A DNA stretch of 64,000 nucleotides from Ophiura sarsii (Eukaryota; Echinodermata; Ophiuroidea; Amphilepidida; Ophiuridae). Under the pieces are notes generated by a model. That model did no database searches. It was not told the origin of the DNA and saw only the letters and a program-made list of their open reading frames with translations. Below, piece by piece: positions 43,669-55,600 of the stretch. Position 1 is the first letter of the stretch, and the number at the start of each line of letters is the position of its first letter. The DNA is taken from positions 85,786,677-85,850,676 of the forward strand of contig CM069441.1 of assembly GCA_035610835.1 (NCBI GenBank), written 5' to 3'. The position numbers were made by a program, and so were the translations under genes.

Positions 43669-46600
43669 CGGATTAATCAATAAATCAATCAATCTTACCC
43701 ATCATGTCATTACCTTTGGTTTTTAAATTTGATATTAAATCCCAGAAAAAAGAATGCTAGTAGTATCCCTACTCCAGCTGGAATACAGATGGCAATGTAT
43801 AAATTCGCACTGATGCCTAGGTGAATTCGAATGCGAGTTATGACGATCTCCGGGGTATGGTCTAGAGGAATCTTTCCATCTGTGTGAATAAAGAATATTG
43901 ATAGATATCAGATTTAAAACAATGAAATGGTCTTTTCATTGCTATATCAGTTGTATTATTCATATAATGTACATATCGCTTGCAGACATGTACGTTACAA
44001 GGGTTGGCTTAAACATTTTCTTCAAATCCTCTTTGACAGATACTGATGTGTATGATTGATTACTTCGCGTTATATTACTGATTGTTATTATCCTTCATGA
44101 GTTTATCAACCCGCAAATTAAGTGCATTGTACAATTTCTTGTAACTTCAATTTTGTTAGATTAGAGGGTCAATTATAAATAATTGCTAATTATTGATAAT
44201 GGGTATTATTACACCTCATAAATATTCATGAGATAATAGGCATAAATACTGCAATTTCATTGGTCAATTGAACTGGCCACAGTGATAATAAATTGAGCTA
44301 TTGAAGAAGTTGAGCTATTTCCCGTGTGGTAGTTTTGGCTACTTCCCTACAACCTCATCCCCATAGTCACAGTGAGGTGTAATAAAGCAAATACTACATG
44401 GTATGATCGGGGCAATAGGGCACACTATTTTCCCTCGGTACTGGCTACAGGCCTACCACCCCTCACCCTCCGGGTTCGGGTGGTAGGCCTGTAGCCAGTA
44501 CCTCGGGAAAATAGATTGCACTATTTCCCCTCTATTTCGCCTCTAACCATGTAGTATTTGTATACTCTTTCCATGAGTAGTACACAACCTTTGCATCTGT
44601 TAATGGAAATTCAAACAACGTATAAAGTTGTCACAATTTATAAAAAAAACCATTCAAAACTGTTCATTTTGACCAGTTGAGCAGTTCTTTTAGCAACTGT
44701 ATAATTTAAACTCAAAAGTGAAATTCACCTATATCTCTTATACATAAGATAACAGAAACGAATCGTCTGATTGTTAGTATTGCATCATTGACTTCAAAGG
44801 CAAACCTCTAGCAGACTCATTTCTTCTTCTTCAATTTTAAATTACAACGAATTATAACGAACCTCTCCAAATGATGTCAGACTCCCATTCAAGAATATCA
44901 CCTTTTGTCGTGTACAATGCAACCCGCTTTTCCGAATACTCTGTGATTTAAGATAATTGGTTTGATCAGCATAAAGATGAGAGAGAGAATCACGGAATTG
45001 ATAATCCAAATTCTTAAGCGACAAATATATCTATATATGTATGCAATGATCAAAATGGACTGTGTCAAAATAGTTACATTTAATTTAGACACAGCCAATT
45101 ATAGTCTTTATAACAATTTGCTGTTTTGGTATTACATATGGAAGATATTATCGGAGAAATATTGGCGTTCGAACCATGCATTGTTTTCGTAGTGTGTGGT
45201 TATAAATTATCGCTATGCGTGATAACGAAAATGCTAGATTGTAATACATATAAGGTATAGATATCGTACTATTCTATGTAGTGCTGAATGGAAGTATTCT
45301 GATTGAAAGCCAAGGAACATTATCCAATGATAAAGGGCATGTGGAATACGTATGGAAATGCGATTGTTGTTTTTTTGCACCAAAGTAAAACTTGGTCATA
45401 CACTAACTACCATCTTAAACCGTTTACCTTTATTCGCAGCATATCATGTAATATTGCACGAATTGGTAATTTCGATGTAGATCACATCGACATTATCGGC
45501 AGAATTCGGCACATATGACTTCACCAGAATGTCTATCTACCATCACTTCAACCCTTTTCTCATGAAATATTACGTTTCAGTGTTCTATTATACCTTATCT
45601 ATTGAAACTATTTTTTTCTTCAAATTTGTCGTGTACAATGCAACCCGCTTTTCCGAAACTATTTTTTTCTTCAAATTTCAAATTTTATCGCCAATCTCTG
45701 TGCCCCTTTAAGGTTCAAAAACCAGGCATTATATAAATAGCGTACGGGGTGATTGCCCGTGGTAGCAAATACAATTTTGAATTTTCATCCCTAAAATTTA
45801 ATAACATTATTATCAATGTCTTTACCTCCATTCGTTCGGCAAATAAATGATAACATTTCCGTACAACTCGTCGCAACCCATCTTCCCGAAGAGTCAGTAT
45901 AGTCCATAGAAACGCAATCTCCTGGTCTATTGGAGTGTGGCAGAACACTGCCGGTAGGCTGCCATGTATGGTAGGAATAATTGTGAACAGGTGCTATCCA
46001 AGTATAATTCATAGCTGTATTGTAATACTTCAGACCGATAAACCTGGTATGAAAGTGTTAAATATAAGAATGAAAGACCCTTTTTTTCAAAAATGTCAAC
46101 TTAATTAATCGAGTTCAGAAAATGGCATAAATGAAAAGAAACATGACTAGAGATAATTCGTGATCAGAGATCACGGACTTTTGTCGAGGCAGGACGCTCA
46201 TTTGATGTCATTGATAGTTTGACGATGACCCCACCTATATACAAATGACATTAGATGACCCTGAATTATTGCCACATATTTTCATGAATACGTACTACGA
46301 CAAAACACATTACGTTCCATTTACCTGTATAGTGTGCGATATATTTTTTGACACGTTGGCAGGCCATGGAGCTAGTACTTGCTCCATTGACACCCTGCTG
46401 GACCATTTATTTTGTATATAAAGAGCAAATGTGAACAATAGCCCAACAGACATTAACAAGGTTAATGAACTAAGTGATTAGAAATCAAACTAGTAACTCT
46501 CTGAAAAGAGCTCTGAAAGGCTAATCAAATTGGATCACTGTCACTCAGAAAATATGCAATATACAAGAAACACAAATAGGCAGGGGTTACAAATGCAAAT

Positions 46601-49600
46601 GAAAGTGACATAAAAATAAGATAAAGCCCAAACATACATCAAAATATAAATAAAAGAAGAAACAAATATATCTAGAGGTCTGATGGGCATCAAGAGAACG
46701 TACACCAAATCTACCAGGAGCTGCCTGTTGTCACCTGTTGTGGCGTGTCCGTGTCACCAGCCCAGCTGGCTAAATGTCGGACCCTTGCATCGCCATAGGA
46801 AAATCAACAGTCTTGCGACATGTCTTGACACATAATTAACTTTCAGCTCCCATTGGGCTAATTTTTCAAACTAAAATCTGCTCTAGGGATTCTATATCGT
46901 GACTTTTTTCCGAAATTGGAACTTTTGATTTTACAAAATCTGAAATATCACTAGTTTTTTCTGATCATAAATCATAAATATATTCCAAGTTACAGAGCAA
47001 TACGATTCCTAATAACCTCAGAGTGAATTTCGAGTAAAATTTGAAAAATAGATTGTACCGCTCGGTACAATCTATTTTTCAAAACATGATTTTGATGTAA
47101 TTAGGAATCGTATCCATCTGTAACTTAGAAGATCTTTATGATTTATGATAAAAAATGCAAATCTGCAAGAAAATCTGCTTTCATAGTAAAAATCAATGAT
47201 AGAGGGCGCTACTTGGAAAAGATCACATAATATGCCTTTACATACATTAAAACAACTCAGAGTTGAAATTGGAGCAAGTCTTAAATTTTGCCCCAGAAAA
47301 AATGAAAATTTACATTTTGACAATCAGTGACCGCTTTTGGATGTTTGACCCGAATGTGATTACATAATAAGTGCACACAGTTTTATTTATCGAATTACGT
47401 CTTAGATGTTGACCCCAAATTGACTGCTGACCTCTATTGACCTCTAATTGACATTTGACTCCGAAGTAATGATTGACTTCTTTTCTTGCGCAGTCGAAAT
47501 TGGATAAAGTCAGAAATTGTACCCCCTTGGGAATGATCCGGTTGACCTCTGAACCGGATGTCACGATCCATTTTTGTCTTGCCTCATCAAAGTTAATTGA
47601 TACAAGTCCGGTTGAAATCGGAGCATTTCTTAAAAGTGTGGCCATATATATTGACCTCTGATCGCTAGCGACCGTATGTGGATAATACCGTAAGCTTTGA
47701 TATGATAACAAATACATTTTCATCAGAAGTGACCTACCATTTTACCGATCGCTCGTCAGAATCCAGCTCATTCATCACACTTTTCAGGTATTCATGTTCG
47801 TTTTGGTTAGAGATTGTAGCTAGGTGAGCACCTCGAGTCTTACAAAAGACCTCTGCGTCAGCAAAGGTACGCGCGTCTTTTCCCAAATAATAACAGTGAC
47901 CACGGTGCAAATACCAATCCTTTTCACATCCAGCTGTAAAGAAAATTGTACTAAATTAAAACTTATGATTGGATTAATCCATGTGAAAAAACAATCTGCT
48001 CTGCTCACGGTACAGAGGATATTACTGAGTGTTTCGATATGGCACCCAACCTCTCTTCGGACCCCTAAACTCCCTAGATATGAGTATAGATATATCTTTC
48101 ATACCTTGTAATTGTTCCACCTGGGTGATTCCTACTCTGTCTCCATCTCGGAAGCTCACCGGTCCCTGGTATGAGAAGAAGAAACAAAAACTCAAAATTT
48201 CGTAATTGCATTTTTCTCATATTTATATATGCATACTTTACATTTTCTCATAAAATATCATGTTAAAATGATAATATTATGAGTAAATTAAGTGAAAAAA
48301 GATGGTATATTAGAATGGACATACACGGCAATTATTTAAAATTCTCAAAGTGCTCTTTATGTTAATGAAAATGGTCTCAAATTGTTCTGGTAGCTACAAC
48401 AATTCATAAATAAATAGTACGCTACCTCTTTAAGGTCAACGTCTAGTAATATGATTCAGTAAAAGGTCAGGAATGCTAATGAAACTAATAATAGATAATA
48501 AACTCGGTGTTAGTTCCCAAAGTGCGCAGTTCGAAATTGCGTGGTTCGTTTCGGTGATAATTGACCTTCTACTATTGTTCGCCGCTAACTTGCTCTCTAA
48601 TAAGTCATGATTAGGACCATTTAATGAAAATCCGAGCCGTTTCCAAATTCACATTTTCAACAAATTAAGCGGGGAGAAAAGTCCACATGTTACCTGTTCA
48701 CAAACAAATTGCTCACTCGCTCAGGCACGAACCAACTCAGTGTTACTGTGTGATCAATATCCCTTTCATTCCTGGCCATTCAAGTGCCACACATAGCATT
48801 TTCTCGCCGCTTGCGTGCTTTGAAAATGTGAATTTAGTAACGTCACGGATTTGTATTAAATAGTGTTAATAATGGTTTATCTTTGTTGTTTTGTGGCATG
48901 TTTGGTTCCACATTGTTCCAAAAAAGATTCATCTAAATGTCTATATAGCCTGTTAGGACAAAAAATATTCGAAAGACCCTCCATAGGACATAACCAAAGT
49001 GTATGACTTTCTATTGATGAACATTTTACTTCTCTGAGGGAGCGGAATGAAAAAAGTAAGAGATATGAGAAGGAGGACCAAATATGGCAATCATGGCTAC
49101 ATCATTTGTGGGCATATCATTGGTGTAAGACATTCGTAAGTTAGACTAATGCAAAGACTATATTACGGAGTAAACTGTATAAATCTGTACTCCGTCAATA
49201 GGATTTTGTGCTCTAGGTTAATTCCGTGTTGTTTACTACTTTACTTGACGTAAAATGTGACTACTTTTCCCTGACGTTAACACCGTGCAGGTGTCTAAAG
49301 AATGCTTTAAAATCACGGATTTCACTTTGAAAACATAAAACACACTTGATACAATGCAGAATCAAGGACCCTTGCTGATTATAAATGATGATTCACAAAG
49401 ACAGACATGCTATAAACATAATAAACCTCTTATACGAAATACGTTAAAAAGGACATATTAGACAACAATTTTCCCTTCCCCACACCCCATCCATTGATCC
49501 ATGTTGGGACCCCTTCAACAACTGCTGAAGCCATTAACATTCCTCAAAATTGCACGGGAGAAAGGGTGTGATAGTTTAAGACTTTTTTCCAGGATTGTAG

Positions 49601-52600
49601 ATTATATTTATTCCGTTAAAGCGTCCTCAACTAAATAGTTTAAGAATGTAGGATATCCAATATTCACTGTTTAAGAATGTTGGCTATCCAAAATTAATTG
49701 TTTGAGTATTTTCACCTCCCCGACCTCCAACCCCCTGAATGTTTTGACATAAACTTATTCATTAATATCGTTTCAGAGGTGTTTTTAAATGTTTAATTAT
49801 GCCTTGGATATCCTTCATTCATAAACTATTTTGTCAGTGTTTTTGCGCTTTATTCCGTTGAGGGCGCTATAGCGGAATAAAGCTTATCTAGATTAACAGA
49901 TTATAATCTGTCATACAAATCAACATGGGATTGTGTATCTCAATCCCAAGTACATTTGTACATTCTATATGTACTGGGTAACTTTCTGTTCAGTTGAGGA
50001 CTTCGATCACTATATTGTCATTGATGATTCACACAAAAATCGTAAACACGTGAAACAATGTAGAACAATATCGATTGTCGATCAAATAATTGGCAAGGAT
50101 AGTGTGAGTAATTATATAATTGTATAATATTGAATGGCTTTGAGGGATCTTTTATCACCCGAAAATAAGACATTCAATATCATTATTATTTAGGCCTATA
50201 TAACAGACTGTTTTGATAAAAATAAAGAAGCTGGCCCGAACCGACCTTAATCTCAGCGAGATTGAAACGCCGATCCCAAAACTGTACTCATACGCATCAT
50301 CTGTGCATATACTCACGTGCACATCTTCTGCGCTGCACACAAAAATATTGGACGCCAATATTTTTAGAATATTGGTCGTATCCGGGTACTTTGGTTGAAC
50401 AATATTCAATACACAGCTTTATTGTACCGTTATAAAGCCTGATATAAATAATGACAGATTGTATATCTACACTTACGGTTATTCCAATAAAATCTGTTTC
50501 CTTCAAAAGATCAAAAAACACATCTGCCATCTCCTTGTCGTCATAAGTGAAGTCTTCAAGTCCTCGGGTACTGTTATCTGAAAACACCTTTTCTTTCAAT
50601 ACCTCTGTACTTTTGTTAAGCATCAAGGCTATGGCCCAGGCTGCGTCATACCCGAACGGGCTTAGTGAATTCCGTGTATAATTTACATTTGCTGGTAAGT
50701 CCAATCGGTCATCAAGCAAATCAACATACTGCTGTGGTGTCTAATAGGTATAGAATATAATTTAAAAAATAGATACGATGTTAATATTCAATTACTACGA
50801 ATCTTATATTAAAATCGAAGGTATGGGCCTAGGCAATATAGAATAGTTTGTAAAGGCCATTTCAGGCACATGTTGTATGGATAAAAGATAAAAAGAACTT
50901 CTCAAGACACAAAATTGTAGACCTATATTTTTTTGGGAAATGAGTTTTTAAAATATAATTGGATGATATGTAGACCATACATTGGGCTATTCCAGATAAG
51001 AATGAACCCCCCTATAGAGGACAATTTTGTTAATCATTTTTTAGTCCAGAATTCCATAACTCTCTCTATGAAAAGTATATGGAATTCCAGATCAAACTTC
51101 AAAAAAGTATGGAATTCCAGATCAAACTTCAAAAAAAGTATGCAATTCCAGATCAAACTTCAAAAAAGGATGGAATTGGTGAGAACAAGTCTGATGTCCT
51201 CTATAGTAGGGGGGGGGGGGGAGGGGGTCTAAATTGTAAAAAAGTCCATTGAAAAATTGGTGGGGAAAAAAAGTCTGGAATTCCGATGTCCTCTATAGGG
51301 GGGGGGGGGGGGGGGGGAGGTCATTATTATCTGGAATAGCCCATTCTCTTGGTGATAGAACAACTCTCAAATTCGTCGATATTTTCAGCAGTCATTATTA
51401 AATATTAACATCGGTAAGAACACTCCGGAGTAATATTTCTTATAATGAAAAACACCATAACAAAATAAAAACAAAATATTGAAGAAAACAATCATAAATT
51501 CAAAACTATCCATTTGATTTTCATGAATGAGGTATAATAATAGTGGATATTTATAAAAGCGATGAAACTACGGGAACAATATTTGCTCATTAAATATATC
51601 TCTCAGATTTGTTGTACCAATTATATTATTAATTTTGGAATAGCCAACATTAAAGCACCTGGTTCGGGATTGTTTGTGTAACATTATACGGCCAAGTGCA
51701 CCAATGACGGGTAACTTAATAGGGAGGTAAGCTACCTCCCTAGTAGTTATGCCCAAACTGTAGCGTAACTTACTAACGATGTAATTCTTAGAGCATAACT
51801 GGCGAGTAACATCAGAATAGCAACTAGCGAGGTAAATATCCACATTAATCAGCATCGTCCCCTTACAAAATTAATTGGCGCATATGCCAAGTGTTAACCT
51901 ATAGTTTACTGTAAAATTCTGACGTCAATGGTCCTCCGTAATATTAAAAACGTGTCGTCACTCGCTAGGTCATAGGTGAGTGTAAATCAAGAATTACGTG
52001 GAGTCGGCCTGCGATCCGGAAAAAATGATGCCATTTTATGGCCAACAATTTCGAAGTTTGTTTACCGCTTTTTCAAAAATAAGGACTATTATGACATTAC
52101 AAACATATTTTGGGCGAGGGGCACATACAATCATTGCACCAAAAAGCACAATTTTAATGACAAACACAAGCACCCGATGGAAACAATTATATACAATTAT
52201 AACACATCTCTTAACACAAATACTTCCGTGGCGTGGATACCTTGTCCTTCGCTTGGTAACCACGGAACCCTGGTTCGATCCCCAGACCACGCACGGAACG
52301 ATATGCTTTTTTTTTAAATTTTCGTTCGTCTAGTTCTATCCTTCCACTCATAATAATGTTGAAACTTGGCTTTATCAGTTTTTAATTAATAAAAACAATA
52401 ATAAGTTTATTTATTTAGTCCTCATTTAAGATCCTTGGACAATGAGTACATTTTGGTCAAAATATGACCCAAAGTCGGTGCGATTAGTGTTTGAATGGGC
52501 AAAAGGAGTTGATCTAAATTTTGACTAAAAAAATAACCAAATTGCATGAATGGATTTTCAAAAATATAACATCTTTCAGATTATTAGGGGTCACATTCCA

Positions 52601-55600
52601 CTTCAAATAGACACCTCCTGGTCATGCAAGCGCAATTGGTCCTTCAGAATTCACACCACCAAATGCTTTCCCTATGCGTTTACATGTAAAATGGTAGTTA
52701 CAAAAAGCCCATTTTCTCGCTTATAAAGCGACTGGAATTTTCAATTTGACATTTTCCTTAAATTTCATGATATATTTGATCATTTAATCAAAACAAATAT
52801 ATATGGTATCCCCGAAAGTTCTGAGAAACAAGACCCCAAAGTTGGACAATTGATGTAGCGCCCTCATTTATCAGAAAAAGTTGAGAAATGTTGCCAGATC
52901 ATTTACAATCAAAATACATCCAAAAAACCTACAAAATGCATTGAAAATATGTCTTTTTCCACTGTGGTATTAGGTAGTAGTCCTAAAATCAGGATTAAAC
53001 TACAACTTTAATCATTTGGGAGCAATAAGTACCATTTCTGATTAATTCTATAATCAATGGGCCACAGGATGAAATCTAAGAAAAAACTTTTGATTGTCGT
53101 CTCTACAAGGACTGAAATTATTTACTGGCGTGGAATCTTCAGCATCAGCGAATCATCCCCTCCAATGTTCACAACAAATTTATGCTACTGCTAGAATCGA
53201 CTGACTTGTGGCATAAAACGTTATGCCCCAACTTACTCTTTGGTCCGGTTAGGTATAACAGTTAGCGTAAATTACCCGCCAGTTACTAGCCTAGTAGCTT
53301 ACCCCGCATTGGCGCTCTCAAAATTGTGGGTTACACCTCAGTTACTAGCGAGGTAGCGCTATTCTTCAGCTACCCGTAATTGGTGCACTCGGCCGCTTAA
53401 GGTGTATAATAACATCATACTTACTATGCCCGATACAACTGGATCTGTTTTAGGGCTGATCTGTAAAGCTTCGGTGGAGATATACATGGTAGATAATACG
53501 GCTTCTGTCATCTCTTCTATCGTACAGTCAATGAACTCGTCCTCTACGGCCCACCATTTATCAGCGTACCATCCCATCAGCATCCAAGTGTAGTCTGGAC
53601 CAGTCATGTCTAATTTATACGCCTGTGAAATTTCGATCAAAGTTCATATATAAAATTTAAAATCGTGCTTTTTCGGGATTTATGCCATTCAAAAAAAGTA
53701 TACTTACTTCTTAGAAACCCAGTATTTAAAAAAAAAATGAATTGCTATTTTATTAATTATGCTCATAAGAATAGATTTCTCATATTCCGATCAAAATCGT
53801 GCAATATTAACATGGAAGGTAAAATGTTTAATATTGGAGAATCATCATTGTGTTTAAAGTGCACGACATTAAAAAGTATTATACCGTTGCTCTAAAATCT
53901 ATAATCTAATAATATTGATAGTCAATGATAGTAAGCAATATCGTTTCATTCGCAGGTATTTTAAGTCAGATGTGGGCTCCTATGGTTTTCGGGATTTAAC
54001 ACTTTCGTAATTTAATGTTGGTTATAGGAGCTACGCAGTGTGGTTACTTTAACCTCATTTTACATGTCCGTTTCAAGCGTGTCACCTCACCACTAGGCCA
54101 TATCACTTTTAATTAATTTGTTCATGGGCTCTGTAGATACACGCTCGCGCTCATTACATATATAAAAGTATACTTACTTCTTAGAAACCCAGTATTTAAA
54201 AAAAAAATGAATTGCTATTGTATTAATGATGCTCATAATAATACCAGCAAACCATTTCGATGATTTTATGTGTCAGTAAAGGTTAATTAAGTGAAGTCTT
54301 TATAGACATTTGAAAGATTTAACAATATCATCGAATTTTGTGTCATTTTAATCTCTCTTTTAAAGAAGTAACACAACCGGCCGACTACTAATATCTCTGC
54401 AATACAGGGTGTATCAACAAAATTAGGACTCTGTTTCATGACGGTGTGATTCTTATTGTAATCATTGGACCATGACCAATTTAGAATATAATTTATAATA
54501 TCTATTGGTCCGCCATTTTATGGTGTCAAAAGACGGAAATGACAAACAATCATTAGTGAGCCCGAATTACACTTGACCATTCAAGCTACACAATAGATGA
54601 GTACTTGTTTACGTGCGTCGTCATAACAGCACTGCTTGAATTCTTTGTTGCTAAAGCCACGGCCTACTATAACACAGGTCGTGCGCACCACGTGACAACA
54701 TACAGACTATTACACTAGATATGGTCATTATAGATATCAACAACACAACAGCATGAACACTCACTACGTTAACATCATTAAAATCTAAGCAGCTTCCAAC
54801 ATTATGCCTACATCAATAGGCCTATATCCAATATAATGTTGAAATGTTGCTTATTTAAACCGACATATTCATGTCAATGCTCAACCTGTTTAATATCTAT
54901 ACTCCATGCAAATAAGGCCGCATCTGATCACACTAAACTGTAGATCTGAAACTAGTCATGCTATTTTACCCAAGTATCAATCTATTTATGTTCTACATAA
55001 TATGTAAAACTTGTTATGTAATTCTACCACTGTCTATCAAGGCCAACCGTTTTCTAAAAATGATGATGCAAGTGATTCCCGTAGCCTCGGTTAGTTCAGG
55101 TTGTTTTGGGCGGACCCTCACTAAATGCTATACGAGTCAACTCTACTCTATGGTACTAGTGATTCTATACTCTCAATGTAGAGCCCAATTATTTATTATG
55201 ATATCCTGAAAATATGAGATCAATCCGATGAAAAATAAGAAAACTAGCGTACTTTGTGTAAACCATGTCATTTACTGGTTTGTACAATGGGAATTCACAC
55301 GGTAACAGTCGAGTAACATGAAAGTAACTAAATGAACCATCCACAGTGGGTTCGAGAACTGTTTAACAACACTTTTTTAATTTGCACAGAATATGCATGC
55401 ATCTGTTTTGCAGATTTTTTTTAGCCAGTATTGATTTGTGCCAGAATTAAATGGATTACCAAACTTAACTTTGCTATTGACTGATAGATTATTTACTATG
55501 TTGACAATTATTATAACGTATTGAAACGTAAACCATGTTATGGTCTGTACATGTAGATCTCATTGTACAAACCAGTAAATGACATGGTTTACGCATAGTA

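Noticed and set aside
43426..43726. Poly-Asn (+) and poly-Leu (-) open frames
   Set aside because: Direct translation of the (CAA)n microsatellite; no flanking homology.
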